Of a DNA stretch of 59,215 nt, positions 47,319 to 56,274 are shown one piece after another. The notes under the pieces are model-generated. The model was not told the DNA's origin and did no database searches. It saw nothing but the letters and a program-made list of their open reading frames with translations. Position 1 is the stretch's first letter. Every line of letters begins with the position of its first letter. This stretch comes from Mucilaginibacter sp. L294 (GTDB lineage: Bacteria; Bacteroidota; Bacteroidia; Sphingobacteriales; Sphingobacteriaceae): NCBI RefSeq assembly GCF_001636615.1, contig NZ_LGEK01000023.1, forward strand, positions 1-59,215, read 5' to 3'. The position numbers and the translations under genes are program-made.

Positions 47319-47475
47319 ATTTAACAGTTGCCCCTTTAAGATAATCTTACACCGCTAAGTTAAATTGCTTAACAATATTAAAACCGATGTGCCGTTAAGG
47401 TTATTTTAATTTATACGCTTAAACGCAGCCATTTTAAGCTGTTCTTAAGGTATTGTAAATCAGAAAACTAATTTT

Positions 47476-47483
47476 TACATTTG
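47476..47483 (+). promoter_or_regulatory. Promoter -7 element before the TPR-like gene
   Basis: TACATTTG matches TAnnTTTG perfectly, 40 bp before the ATG at 47524. ATTG at 47452-47455, one mismatch from TTTG, lies 20 bp upstream. Confidence 0.65.
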
Positions 47484-47523
47484 CATACCAGTTAATTTAA
47501 CTATACCCCCGCGAAAGATTTAA

Positions 47524-48150
47524 ATGCGATATATCATCTTAATAATTCTTTGTGCTCTCAACCTTTCGGCATCAGCCCAATGGTGGCGCGGCGACTTTAA
47601 AAAGCATACCAGATACCCTCAAATTGCCCAGGTTAAAGACCGTTCGTTAAAAAATTACCTGGCAGCACGCAGGCCTTTTAATAATCCCAAAAAACTTTCA
47701 GCAGCCGTTATTCCACGTAGCCAGTTCAACCTGGAAATAAACGAGCGTATTGTAATGCGCGCGGCACAACACAACATGCGTTTCCGCGAGTATGCGCAGG
47801 CCAGCTACCGCTTTAGCGAACTGGCCAAGATCTACGTGGGCGAGAACCGCCTGTCGGAAGCCAAGTGGTATTACCTGCAAAGCATCCTTATTTCAAAACA
47901 ACAGGGCGACTACCCCCATACTATAAATAACCTGGTAAGCCTGGCCTTAATTAAAGCCGATTTGGGCGATATGACCCAGGCCCAGCAGGACTTGACCGAA
48001 GCGCGCGACCTTGCACGCAATACCGGGCGTACCCAAGACGTTAAAATGGTAGACGAAAAGATAAAATTCGTGCAAAGCAATAAGGTTTGGCTGCCAAAAT
48101 CAGAGTTGCGTTATGCCGAGGCGGTTGATACTACGCCAAAATCGAAATAA
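47524..48150 (+). CDS. Secreted TPR-like protein
   Basis: The 208-residue protein has a signal peptide (MRYIILIILCALNLSASAQ) and helix pairs that look like tetratricopeptide repeats (YRFSELAKIYVGENRLSEAKWYYLQSI, NLVSLALIKADLGDMTQAQQDL). It is probably a periplasmic scaffold; function unknown. It precedes the Prc protease gene on the same strand but with a gap of about 190 bp. Confidence 0.78.
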   Translation: MRYIILIILCALNLSASAQWWRGDFKKHTRYPQIAQVKDRSLKNYLAARRPFNNPKKLSAAVIPRSQFNLEINERIVMRAAQHNMRFREYAQASYRFSELAKIYVGENRLSEAKWYYLQSILISKQQGDYPHTINNLVSLALIKADLGDMTQAQQDLTEARDLARNTGRTQDVKMVDEKIKFVQSNKVWLPKSELRYAEAVDTTPKSK

Positions 48151-48339
48151 CACGCTGTTTTTGTAACATTTGCGTAAAATGGAGTGTCTATAATAAAACA
48201 AACCAAACATTATTGTAATATTGTTATTCAATATATTAGCGGGACGGCTTAGTGGCTGTCTCTTTTTTTATAGGTAAATTAAAAACAGGCACAAGTATTG
48301 ATGTTTTATTCAAGTCCCGATTTAAATAGTGTAAAAGAT

Positions 48340-50484
48340 ATGTTCAAGAAATTATATTTAATGCTGGTTTTAGCGGCTGCGCTTGCCTGCAACGCAGCCC
48401 CGTCAAAAATCAACTACAAACACGCAGGCCCTAATGACTTGCAGCCCGATGAACAGCAAGCTGTTGTTTTAAAATACGTGTCTACCCTTATTGCCGATTA
48501 TAATTATAAAAAGGTACCGATGAACGATTCGGTATCGGCAATTATATATGACCGCTACCTGAAAAAGCTGGATGAGAACCATAACTACCTTTTAGCATCG
48601 GATGTTAAGGAGTTTGACCAGTTTAAAACCCAGTTTGATGATGATATTAAAGCCGGTAACCTGGCCAATGTGTTCTACATGTTCAATGTGTTCCAGAAAC
48701 GCTATAACGAGTATGTGGCTTTCTCGGTAGCAGAGCTTGGTAAAACTTTTGATTTCACCCAGAATGAAACCTATACCTACGATAGGGATAAATTACCGTG
48801 GGCCGCATCAGAAACCGATTTGCATAACCTTTGGGCGCAGCGCGTAAAATACGACCTGCTTAACCTTAAGCTAACCGGTAAAGAGCTTGCTGCTAACAAG
48901 GAAACGCTTAAAAAACGTTATACCAGCATCCTGTCGCAATCAAACAAACTTTCCAACCAGGATGTTTTCCAGGCGTTTATGGATGCCTTTACCGAAGCTA
49001 TCGACCCACACACCAACTATTTTAACCCCGCTCTTGCCGCAAACTTCAATATTGATATGTCGCGCTCTTTAGAAGGTATCGGCGCATCATTACAAAGTGA
49101 TAACGAATATGTAACCATTAAAGCCGTTACGGCTGGTGGCCCTGCCGATAAAAGCAAACTGGTAAATGTTGATGACCGCATTATAGCTGTTGCCCAGGGT
49201 AAAACCGGCGAGTTCCAGGATATTGTAGGCTGGAGGATAGATAACGCTATCGCCCTTATCCGCGGAGCGAAAGGTACCGTTGTAAGGCTGCAGTTATTAG
49301 CAAAAGGCAGCGCCGCTACATCAAAACCACGCATTATTGAACTGGTGCGCGAAAAGATAATCCTGAAAGATATCTCTGCTAAAAAAGAGATCCGTACGTA
49401 TAACAGCAATGGTAAAACCGTTAAAATAGGGGTTATCTCTATCCCGGCGTTCTACCTTGATTTTGCCGATTACAAAGCAGGTAACCCTAACTACAAAAGC
49501 ACCACCCGCGATGTGAAGCTGATTTTAGACACCCTGAAACGCGAAAACGTTGATGGTGTAGTGCTTGATCTTCGCCAAAATGGTGGCGGTTCATTAATGG
49601 AAGCTATTGAACTTACCGGCCTGTTCATTAAAGATGGCCCCGTAGTACAGGTAAGGGATGCCCGCAACCAAATAGATGTTAATAAAGATGAAGACCCGGA
49701 TATTGCCTATGCAGGCCCGTTAGCCATTATGGTTGACCGTTTCAGCGCATCGGCATCAGAGATCTTCTCGGGCGCGATACAGGATTATGGCCGCGGCCTG
49801 ATCGTAGGTACACAAACCTATGGTAAAGGCTCGGTGCAAAACGCTATCGACCTGGATAAGGTGATCGCCCCATCGTTAAAAGATAAATTACTGGCTATGG
49901 CCGGTAAAGCCAAAACAGTAGCAACCGGCAGCCAAAACAAATTTGGCCAGCTTAACCTAACCATTGCTAAGTTTTACCGTATCAACGGCAGTTCAACACA
50001 GCATAAGGGTGTAATGCCTGATATCAGCTTCCCATCGATCATCCCGTTGGATAAATACGGTGAGGATACCGAGCCGTCTGCCATGCCATTTGATGTGATC
50101 CCGAAAAGCGATTACACCCCGGTGGGCAATTTCGCTACGGTATTACCACAGCTTAAAAAACTGCATGACGACCGTATGGCCACCAGCCAGAGCTACAAGT
50201 ACCTGCTGGAGGATATTGAAGAATCAAAAAAACAAGAGGCTGAAAAAAGCGTAACCCTTAACGAGCAAAAACTTAAACAACAGCGCGATGAGGACGAGAA
50301 AAAAGCATTTGAGCAAAACAACCTGCGCAGGGTAGCTTTAGGCTTACAGGCATTGAAAAAAGGCCAGGTAAAACCAAAAAATGAAGATCTTGATTTCTTA
50401 CAAAAAGAAGCCGGACAGATCCTGACGGATTACCTTACACTGGGTAATAAATTAACCAGCGTAAAACCAACCGGTACTAATTAA
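48340..50484 (+). CDS. Carboxy-terminal processing peptidase (Prc/Tsp type, S41)
   Basis: The 714-residue protein from the ATG at 48340 opens with a signal peptide (FKKLYLMLVLAAALACNAA) and contains a tail-specific protease N-terminal domain, a PDZ domain (SLEGIGASLQSDNEYVTIKAV), and the S41 core, where Ser in DRFSASASEIFSG and Lys in TYGKGSVQNA make the dyad; the C-terminal DUF3340-type domain follows. It degrades periplasmic proteins and processes C-termini. A strong terminator follows. Confidence 0.94.
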   Translation: MFKKLYLMLVLAAALACNAAPSKINYKHAGPNDLQPDEQQAVVLKYVSTLIADYNYKKVPMNDSVSAIIYDRYLKKLDENHNYLLASDVKEFDQFKTQFDDDIKAGNLANVFYMFNVFQKRYNEYVAFSVAELGKTFDFTQNETYTYDRDKLPWAASETDLHNLWAQRVKYDLLNLKLTGKELAANKETLKKRYTSILSQSNKLSNQDVFQAFMDAFTEAIDPHTNYFNPALAANFNIDMSRSLEGIGASLQSDNEYVTIKAVTAGGPADKSKLVNVDDRIIAVAQGKTGEFQDIVGWRIDNAIALIRGAKGTVVRLQLLAKGSAATSKPRIIELVREKIILKDISAKKEIRTYNSNGKTVKIGVISIPAFYLDFADYKAGNPNYKSTTRDVKLILDTLKRENVDGVVLDLRQNGGGSLMEAIELTGLFIKDGPVVQVRDARNQIDVNKDEDPDIAYAGPLAIMVDRFSASASEIFSGAIQDYGRGLIVGTQTYGKGSVQNAIDLDKVIAPSLKDKLLAMAGKAKTVATGSQNKFGQLNLTIAKFYRINGSSTQHKGVMPDISFPSIIPLDKYGEDTEPSAMPFDVIPKSDYTPVGNFATVLPQLKKLHDDRMATSQSYKYLLEDIEESKKQEAEKSVTLNEQKLKQQRDEDEKKAFEQNNLRRVALGLQALKKGQVKPKNEDLDFLQKEAGQILTDYLTLGNKLTSVKPTGTN

Positions 50485-50506
50485 AAACTTTAAATATTAT
50501 AAATAA

Positions 50507-50534
50507 AAAGAGGCGCAATAATTTGCGCCTCTTT
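50507..50534 (+). terminator. Terminator after the Prc-type protease gene
   Basis: Perfect 12-bp stem AAAGAGGCGCAA/TTGCGCCTCTTT (50507-50518 and 50523-50534), loop TAAT, followed by TTATTT. Confidence 0.92.
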
Positions 50535-50612
50535 TTATTTAATTCCTTTTTTGCCGCCCCCCGGCCGCTGAATAATTTACACTTCCGTGTACAAGTAAGC
50601 TGAAAATGTATT

Positions 50613-50620
50613 TATATTTG
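50613..50620 (+). promoter_or_regulatory. Promoter -7 element of the marR operon
   Basis: TATATTTG matches TAnnTTTG, 17 bp before the marR start. No -33 TTTG was found. Confidence 0.6.
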
Positions 50621-50624
50621 TTTG

Positions 50625-50637
50625 ACTAATAATTAGT
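50625..50637. promoter_or_regulatory. Candidate MarR operator overlapping the transcription start
   Basis: A perfect palindrome ACTAATAATTAGT (6-bp arms around one central A) ends right at the ATG of marR and begins 5 bp after the -7 element. The position suits autorepression. Length and symmetry are typical of MarR boxes; binding is inferred. Confidence 0.55.
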
Positions 50638-51072
50638 ATGACAACTAAAAAATTCGACAGCTATTCTTACCTGCTTGACCGTACCGCTCGCCGGGTAAAG
50701 GGTTATGCGCAGCAACAGTTCGCCAACGGTAATTTTGATATCACGGTTGACCAGTGGCTGATCCTAAAAAGCCTGGATAACGACCGCTACCTGAAACAAA
50801 AAGAGCTGGCCGAGATCACCGGCAAGGATAACCCCACGCTAACCCGCATTATTGATCTGCTTTGCAAAAAAGGCTTAACCGAACGCATTACCCATAAGGA
50901 CGACCGCCGGAGCTTTACCGTTCACTTAACCGCGGCAGGTAACGCCAGGTTGCTCGAGCTATCGCCGCAGGTTGATGATATCCGCATGAAAGCCTGGCAA
51001 AACCTTACCGAGCAGGATTATGAACAGCTGAAAACTATACTGAACAAGATCTACCAAAATTTAGAATCTTAA
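50638..51072 (+). CDS. MarR family transcriptional regulator
   Basis: A 144-residue winged-helix repressor: KQKELAEITGKDNPTLTRIIDLLCKKGLTERITHKDDRRSFTVHLT is the helix-turn-helix with the wing arginines. It is the first gene of an operon with a ferredoxin-NADP reductase and a 2Fe-2S ferredoxin gene (10-bp gap), so it probably controls them in response to an unknown phenolic, oxidant or metabolite. Confidence 0.93.
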   Translation: MTTKKFDSYSYLLDRTARRVKGYAQQQFANGNFDITVDQWLILKSLDNDRYLKQKELAEITGKDNPTLTRIIDLLCKKGLTERITHKDDRRSFTVHLTAAGNARLLELSPQVDDIRMKAWQNLTEQDYEQLKTILNKIYQNLES

Positions 51073-51082
51073 CACCAATGAT

Positions 51083-52090
51083 ATGATAACCACAGATATA
51101 GGCATCATCGGCGCCGGGCCCACCGGGATGTTTGCCGTTTTTGAAGCCGGCCTGCTGAAAATGCATTGCCATTTAATTGATTCGCTGCCACAAACCGGTG
51201 GGCAGCTTTCCGAGATATATCCGCAAAAACCCATCTATGATATCCCCGGTTACCCGGCCGTTAACGCGCAGGAACTGGTTGATAAACTATCCGAACAAAT
51301 AGCCCCTTTCCATCCCGGTTATACGCTTGGCGAGCGGGTAGAGACCCTGCAAAAGCAGGACGATGGCACCTGGCTTATCGGCACCAACGAAGGCACACAG
51401 ATCAATTGCAAAGTAGTAGTAATTGCCGGCGGCCTGGGCTGCTTTGAACCCCGCAAACCCGAAGTTAACCGCCTTACCGAATTTGAAGGCAAGGGCGTAC
51501 TATACGCGGTACGCAACCCCGAAGTGTTCCGCGACCGCAATATTGTAATAGCCGGTGGCGGCGATTCTGCTTTAGACTGGACCATCTTTCTGGCCAATGT
51601 AGCTAAAAAAGTTACCCTGATACACCGCGGCGATACCTTCAGAGGCGCGCCGGATGCCGCCGAAAAAGTGGCCGAACTGGCCAAAACCGGCGCTATCGAC
51701 CTGGTGCTTAAATCGCGCGTGGTGGCACTGGATGGCGCCGGGCATTTAGAGCAGATAACCATCACCGGGCCCGACGGGCAGGACAAACATTTACAGGCCG
51801 ATCATTTTATCCCGCTGTTTGGTTTGAGTCCGAAGTTGGGGCCGATAGAAAACTGGGGCCTGAATATTGACAAGGCCGCCATCGAGGTAAACACCGTTGA
51901 TTACAGCACCAATGTGGAGGGTATTTATGCCATCGGTGATATTAATACCTATCCGGGCAAGCTAAAGCTGATCCTTTGCGGGTTCCATGAAGCGGCCCTG
52001 ATGGCACAGAGCGCATTCAAACACGTGTACCCCGATCAGCGCCTTACCTTTAAATACACAACCGTTTACGGCATAACAGAACTAGCATGA
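51083..52090 (+). CDS. Ferredoxin--NADP reductase (thioredoxin reductase-like type)
   Basis: A 335-residue flavoprotein with FAD motif GIIGAGPTGMFAVFEAG, HLIDSLPQTGGQLSEIYP and the NAD(P)-binding IVIAGGGDSALDW. It lacks the CxxC of thioredoxin reductase, which makes it FNR type 2. It passes electrons between NADPH and ferredoxin. It overlaps the ferredoxin gene by 4 bp (ATGA), so both proteins are likely partners. Confidence 0.93.
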   Translation: MITTDIGIIGAGPTGMFAVFEAGLLKMHCHLIDSLPQTGGQLSEIYPQKPIYDIPGYPAVNAQELVDKLSEQIAPFHPGYTLGERVETLQKQDDGTWLIGTNEGTQINCKVVVIAGGLGCFEPRKPEVNRLTEFEGKGVLYAVRNPEVFRDRNIVIAGGGDSALDWTIFLANVAKKVTLIHRGDTFRGAPDAAEKVAELAKTGAIDLVLKSRVVALDGAGHLEQITITGPDGQDKHLQADHFIPLFGLSPKLGPIENWGLNIDKAAIEVNTVDYSTNVEGIYAIGDINTYPGKLKLILCGFHEAALMAQSAFKHVYPDQRLTFKYTTVYGITELA

Positions 52091-52404
52091 TCACATTCAC
52101 CGTAGAAGACCGGGACGGTACACGAGTACCCATAGAAATACCCGAAGGCATTAGCCTGAGCCTGATGGAAGTTTTAAAAGGCAGCGATTACCCCATACTG
52201 GCAACCTGCGGCGGCATGGCCCTTTGCGCCACCTGCCGTGTAGAGGTGCTTAACGGATTAGCGCAATTGCCGCCAGCCGGCGATGATGAGCTGGATATCC
52301 TGGACACTCTGCCCTTTGTTGATGAAAGCAGCAGGCTCTCCTGCCAGTTACGCGTAAACGAAAGCCTGGAAGGCTGCCTGTTCCGCATCCCGCAGGAAGA
52401 TTGA
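52087..52404 (+). CDS. 2Fe-2S ferredoxin
   Basis: A 105-residue ferredoxin of the adrenodoxin/plant type: cluster Cys in TCGGMALCATCRVEV (CxxxxxCxxC) and the fourth Cys in SRLSCQLRV. Its gene is coupled to the reductase gene. It likely feeds an oxygenase or biosynthetic enzyme that is not in the window. Confidence 0.93.
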   Translation: MITFTVEDRDGTRVPIEIPEGISLSLMEVLKGSDYPILATCGGMALCATCRVEVLNGLAQLPPAGDDELDILDTLPFVDESSRLSCQLRVNESLEGCLFRIPQED

Positions 52405-52410
52405 AATTTT

Positions 52411-52520
52411 AACCACAGAGGGCACAGAGATTTCACAGAGAGCACAAAGAATTTAAACTGCATTATTCTCAATTTTTTCTCTGTGTACTTTGTGGTTTTC
52501 TCTCCGTGACCTCTGTGGTT
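52411..52520. repeat. Palindromic intergenic repeat, CACAGAG type
   Basis: AACCACAGAGGGCACAGAGA at the left and CGTGACCTCTGTGGTT at the right make imperfect inverted arms over 110 bp. The same family appears at 58912-58999. It lies between the ferredoxin and exonuclease genes. Confidence 0.8.
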
Positions 52521-52571
52521 AATCCCACCCATATTGAAACCAATTTCCCTTCCACTGGTTATTACAACACT

Positions 52572-53639
52572 ATGGCCAAACCATTGCTGGAGTTTACAGA
52601 CAGGGGCATTTACTGCGCACAGGGGAAATTTTACATCGACCCCTGGAAACCGGTGGATGATGCCGTGATCACCCACGCCCATGCCGATCATGCTTACGTG
52701 GGCCATAAGAACTACCTGGCGCACCATCTGTCGAAAGAAGTATTGTATTACCGCCTTGGCGAGATCAACCTGCGCACCATTGAATACGGCGAAACCGTAA
52801 CTAAGAACGGTGTACAGATCTCCATGTACCCGGCGGGTCATGTCATTGGTTCGGCACAAATAAGGGTAGAATATAAAGGTGTGGTTTGGGTGGTATCCGG
52901 TGATTATAAGACGGACGACGACGGCATCTCTACACCTTTCGAGCCTGTTAAATGCCATCACTTTATTTCGGAATGCACCTTTGGGATGCCCGTTTATTCC
53001 TGGAAGCCACAAGCCGAAATTTTTACCGATGTAAACAACTGGTGGCGCGGCAATGTAGAGAATGGCGTGGCTACCGTCATCGTTGGTTACTCTTTAGGCA
53101 AAGCGCAGCGCATCCTGCAAAACCTCGATCTGGATATCGGCAAGGTGTACACCCACGGCGTTATCGAAAACACCAACGAAGCCCTGCGCCGTAATGGGGT
53201 GATCCTAAATCCAACAGAACGCATTACCGCCGAATCATCAAAGGAAGAAGTACGCAAGGGTATCATCATCGCCCCGCCATCATCAGTAGGCACACCCTGG
53301 ATGCGTAAGTTCGGGCCCTATAGTTTTGGTTATTGCAGTGGTTGGATGGCTATCCGTGGCGCCAAACGCCGCCGCGCTGCCGACAGGGGGTTCATCATGT
53401 CTGACCATGCCGATTGGAACGGTCTGGTAAGCGCTATTGATGCCACCGGCTGCGAATGTGTTTACCTTACGCATGGTTATACCGCATCATTTACCCGGTA
53501 TTTAAACGAGATAGGTTTCAACGCCCGCGAGGTACACACCCTTTACGGCGGCGAGGAAGAAGAAGCCCCGGTAACCGAGGGCGAAGAAGTAAAAGAAACC
53601 ACGCCATCGGGCGATGTGGTAAAGGAGGATGCACCATGA
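52572..53639 (+). CDS. Ligase-associated DNA exonuclease
   Basis: The 355-residue metallo-beta-lactamase-fold protein (from the ATG at 52572) has the HxHxDH motif in VITHAHADHAYVG, and later CTFGMPVYSWKP and MSDHADWNGL. This is the exonuclease found next to ATP-dependent DNA ligases in bacteria. It overlaps the ligase gene by 4 bp (ATGA). Residues 331-354 form an acidic, Glu/Thr-rich tail. Confidence 0.93.
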   Translation: MAKPLLEFTDRGIYCAQGKFYIDPWKPVDDAVITHAHADHAYVGHKNYLAHHLSKEVLYYRLGEINLRTIEYGETVTKNGVQISMYPAGHVIGSAQIRVEYKGVVWVVSGDYKTDDDGISTPFEPVKCHHFISECTFGMPVYSWKPQAEIFTDVNNWWRGNVENGVATVIVGYSLGKAQRILQNLDLDIGKVYTHGVIENTNEALRRNGVILNPTERITAESSKEEVRKGIIIAPPSSVGTPWMRKFGPYSFGYCSGWMAIRGAKRRRAADRGFIMSDHADWNGLVSAIDATGCECVYLTHGYTASFTRYLNEIGFNAREVHTLYGGEEEEAPVTEGEEVKETTPSGDVVKEDAP

Positions 53640-55261
53640 AAGCATTTGCACAGCTCTTCCTCTCGTTAGACGAGACCAACAAAACCAACGAGAAGGTGAA
53701 AGTACTGAAGGATTATTTTACCAACGTACCCGATACCGATAAAATGCACATGCTTGCCCTGTTTACCGGCAGGCGGCCAAAGCGGCCCATTAATTCTACG
53801 CTCATCCGTAACTGGGCTATCGAAGCATCTAACATACCGCAGTGGCTTTTTGAAGAAAGCTATCACGTGGTAGGCGACCTGGCCGAAACCATGTCGCTTT
53901 TAATGCCCGAAAGCCAAAACAGCAGCAGCAAAACCCTCACGGAGTGGATAGCCGAGATAAACGCGCAGGCTGCCCGCACCGAGGAAGAACGCAAGCTTTG
54001 GCTAATGGATTCATGGGCGATGCTGGACAGGCAGGAGCGTTTTGTGTTTAACAAACTGCTTACCGGCAGCTTCCGCATCGGCGTATCAAATAACCTGGTG
54101 GTAAAAGCCCTGGCAGATATTACCGGAATAGAAGCCCCTGCGCTTACCCATCGCATTATGGGCAGCTGGATGCCCGAGGATTATACGTACGACCAGTTGG
54201 TGCAGGAGCAAAACGCTGCCGATAATATCTCCCGCCCGTACCCCTTCTTTTTGGCTTACCCTATACAGGAAACCTCCGAGAAGCGAAAATCGGCAGAGGA
54301 TGTGGGCAATGCATTGGGCGATGCGGACCAATGGCAGGCGGAGTGGAAATGGGATGGTATCCGCGCGCAAATGATCAAACGCGGCGGCGAGATTTTTATA
54401 TGGAGCCGAGGAGAGGATCTGGCAACCGAAAAGTTCCCCGAACTGCACCCTTTTTTAAATGCCCTGCCGGATGGCACCGTGCTGGATGGCGAGATCCTGA
54501 GCTTTCAGGATGGTTTGCCCATGCCGTTTAATATATTGCAAACCCGCATCGGGCGTAAAAACTTAAGTAAGAAAATTCTTACCGACAGCCCGGTGGCTAC
54601 TATTGTTTATGATTGCCTGGAATATGCAGGAGAAGATATCCGTTATAAAACACAATCGGAAAGGCGCGAGATCTTAGAAAAGTTGCAACAGAAAACCGAG
54701 TTCCCGGAAGTATTCCGCATTTCATCGCTTATTAAATTCGATACCTGGGAAGACCTGGAAATGACCCGCGAGCAATCGCGCGCCATGATAGCCGAGGGCA
54801 TTATGCTGAAACGCAAAAGCGCCACCTACCAGGTTGGCCGCCGCCGTGGCGACTGGTGGAAATGGAAAATAGACCCGCTCTCGGTTGATGCCGTAATGAT
54901 CTATGCCCAAAAAGGCCACGGCCGCCGCGCCGACCTTTACACAGACTACACCTTTGCCGTTTGGGATGGCGATAAGCTGGTGCCCTTTGCCAAAGCCTAC
55001 AGCGGCCTTACCGATGCCGAGATAAACAAGGTGGATTATTTTGTTAAACGCAACACCCTTGAAAAATTTGGCCCGGTGCGTACCGTAAAACCCGAGCTGG
55101 TTTTTGAGATCGGTTTCGAAGGCATTAATAAATCCACGCGTCATAAGTCGGGCATTGCCCTGCGTTTCCCCCGTATCCTGCGCTGGCGGCACGATAAGCC
55201 TAAAGAGGAAGCTGATACGCTGGAAAGTTTAAAAGACTTGTTAGGGGAGCATGGGGGATAA
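53636..55261 (+). CDS. ATP-dependent DNA ligase
   Basis: A 541-residue ligase from the ATG at 53636, preceded by AAAGGAGG (53621-53628), a rare strong Shine-Dalgarno site. A longer frame from 53456 reads through the exonuclease gene in another frame and is not the start. N-terminal DNA-binding domain, then the nucleotidyltransferase with KWDGIRAQ (lysine nucleophile), and the OB domain with KWKIDPLSVDAVMIYAQKGHGRRADLYTDYTFAVWD. It pairs with the exonuclease for DNA repair. The usual helicase and phosphoesterase partners do not follow here. Confidence 0.94.
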   Translation: MKAFAQLFLSLDETNKTNEKVKVLKDYFTNVPDTDKMHMLALFTGRRPKRPINSTLIRNWAIEASNIPQWLFEESYHVVGDLAETMSLLMPESQNSSSKTLTEWIAEINAQAARTEEERKLWLMDSWAMLDRQERFVFNKLLTGSFRIGVSNNLVVKALADITGIEAPALTHRIMGSWMPEDYTYDQLVQEQNAADNISRPYPFFLAYPIQETSEKRKSAEDVGNALGDADQWQAEWKWDGIRAQMIKRGGEIFIWSRGEDLATEKFPELHPFLNALPDGTVLDGEILSFQDGLPMPFNILQTRIGRKNLSKKILTDSPVATIVYDCLEYAGEDIRYKTQSERREILEKLQQKTEFPEVFRISSLIKFDTWEDLEMTREQSRAMIAEGIMLKRKSATYQVGRRRGDWWKWKIDPLSVDAVMIYAQKGHGRRADLYTDYTFAVWDGDKLVPFAKAYSGLTDAEINKVDYFVKRNTLEKFGPVRTVKPELVFEIGFEGINKSTRHKSGIALRFPRILRWRHDKPKEEADTLESLKDLLGEHGG

Positions 55262-55400
55262 ATACGGAGACGCTGCGCTACCGCTTGTGGATTTAGGACG
55301 GTATTGAACACCTAAGCTTTGCATAGTGCTACAGGCGTTTACTAAGCATGCGGCCACAAGCGGGACGCTTGCGGTAGCAATGACGCATCTCGCCTCTACC

Positions 55401-55503
55401 CCGCGCGTCATTGCGAGCGTAGCGTGGCAATCTTCGATAGAAAAGTAGGCGACAGGCATGTCGAAGATTGCCACGTCACTTCGTTCCTCGCAATGACGCG
55501 CGG
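55401..55503. repeat. Large palindromic repeat, CGTCATTGCGAG type
   Basis: Arms CCGCGCGTCATTGCGAG and CTCGCAATGACGCGCGG (55401-55417 and 55487-55503) are perfect, and an inner pair GTGGCAATCTTCGA/TCGAAGATTGCCAC is also perfect. The middle has AAAAGTAGGCGACAGGCATG. It separates the convergent ligase and dtxR-family genes; 55262-55400 holds no gene. Confidence 0.9.
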
Positions 55504-55512
55504 GGGAAAGGC

Positions 55513-56172
55513 CTACATATCTATCAGCAAACTCTCCCCAAACTTTTGCGAAACGGTCTTGTGCTCATTCCCATCAATACTGATTACCAGTGAACTATCA
55601 AATGGAATTTTCTCTATTAGCTGAATTTTTGTGCCGATGTTGATATTTAGCTTTATTAAATATTGCAAAAACGCGCTGGTGGTATCTTTTACCGCGGCAA
55701 CCCGGCAATGCGCGCCGGCTTTAACATCGGCCAGGGTGGTAGAGTAGCGCTTGGGCATTTTACCGTTGGCTTTGGGTATCGGGTCGCCATGCGGGTCGTA
55801 CTCCGGGAAACCCAGGAACTTGTCCAGCCGGTCGGCCAGCGTGGCGTCTTTGATGTGCTCCAGCTCTTCTGCTATGTCGTGGATCTCGTCCCAATGGTAA
55901 TCCAGTTTCTCCAGCAAAAACACCTCCCAAAGGCGGTGGCGGCGTACAATAAGTGTAGCATGCTTTTGGCCCTGTTCGGTCAGGTCTACACCTTTCTTTT
56001 TATCATAGGCTATCAGTTGCTTATCGGTAAGCTTGCGGATCATATCTACCACGGATGCGGGGTTATTACCCAACGATTCGGCAATGGCCGTAGGCGTTAT
56101 CTTCTGCCCTTTATCCTGCAGGCGGTAAATACATTTCAGGTAGTTTTCTTCTGATAGCGTGTGCATACTCAT
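55513..56172 (-). CDS. DtxR/MntR-family metal-dependent regulator
   Basis: The 219-residue repressor has an N-terminal winged helix (EENYLKCIYRLQDKGQKITPTAIAESLGNNPASVVDMIRKLTDKQL), a metal-binding/dimerisation domain (LIVRRHRLWEVFLLEKLDYHWDEIHDIAEELEH) and a C-terminal SH3-like FeoA domain. Residues like the His/Glu pair in HDIAEELEH suit Mn or Fe binding. M3 at 56166 is an alternative start. It is divergent from the TonB-dependent receptor gene and probably controls both. Confidence 0.93.
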   Translation of the reverse strand: MSMHTLSEENYLKCIYRLQDKGQKITPTAIAESLGNNPASVVDMIRKLTDKQLIAYDKKKGVDLTEQGQKHATLIVRRHRLWEVFLLEKLDYHWDEIHDIAEELEHIKDATLADRLDKFLGFPEYDPHGDPIPKANGKMPKRYSTTLADVKAGAHCRVAAVKDTTSAFLQYLIKLNINIGTKIQLIEKIPFDSSLVISIDGNEHKTVSQKFGESLLIDM

Positions 56173-56185
56173 TTATTGGGTAATA

Positions 56186-56193
56186 CAAACATA
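56186..56193 (-). promoter_or_regulatory. Promoter -7 element of the dtxR-family gene
   Basis: On the minus strand TATGTTTG (CAAACATA on plus) matches TAnnTTTG, 13 bp before the start at 56172. The operator at 56214-56241 would cover its -33 region. Confidence 0.6.
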
Positions 56194-56213
56194 AACAAAA
56201 TTGCATGGTTATA

Positions 56214-56241
56214 AATAAAATTAGTCAAGCCTAATTTTATT
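56214..56241. promoter_or_regulatory. DtxR/MntR-like operator between regulator and receptor genes
   Basis: A perfect palindrome with 11-bp arms AATAAAATTAG/CTAATTTTATT and spacer TCAAGC. Its centre TTAGTCAAGCCTAA is close to the known DtxR/MntR box form TTAGGnnnnCCTAA. It lies between the two divergent -7 elements (56186-56193 minus; 56267-56274 plus), so binding by the regulator could block both genes. Confidence 0.8.
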
Positions 56242-56266
56242 TAATAGTTTAATTAAATTATTTACA

Positions 56267-56274
56267 TACGTTTG
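56267..56274 (+). promoter_or_regulatory. Promoter -7 element of the TonB receptor gene
   Basis: TACGTTTG matches TAnnTTTG, 16 bp before the ATG at 56291. The operator ends 25 bp upstream and could overlap the -33 region. Confidence 0.6.

Noticed and set aside
53456..53635. N-terminal extension of the ligase from 53456
   Set aside because: This reads the exonuclease C-terminus in another frame. The ATG at 53636 gives the normal ligase N-terminus and a 4-bp overlap with the exonuclease gene.
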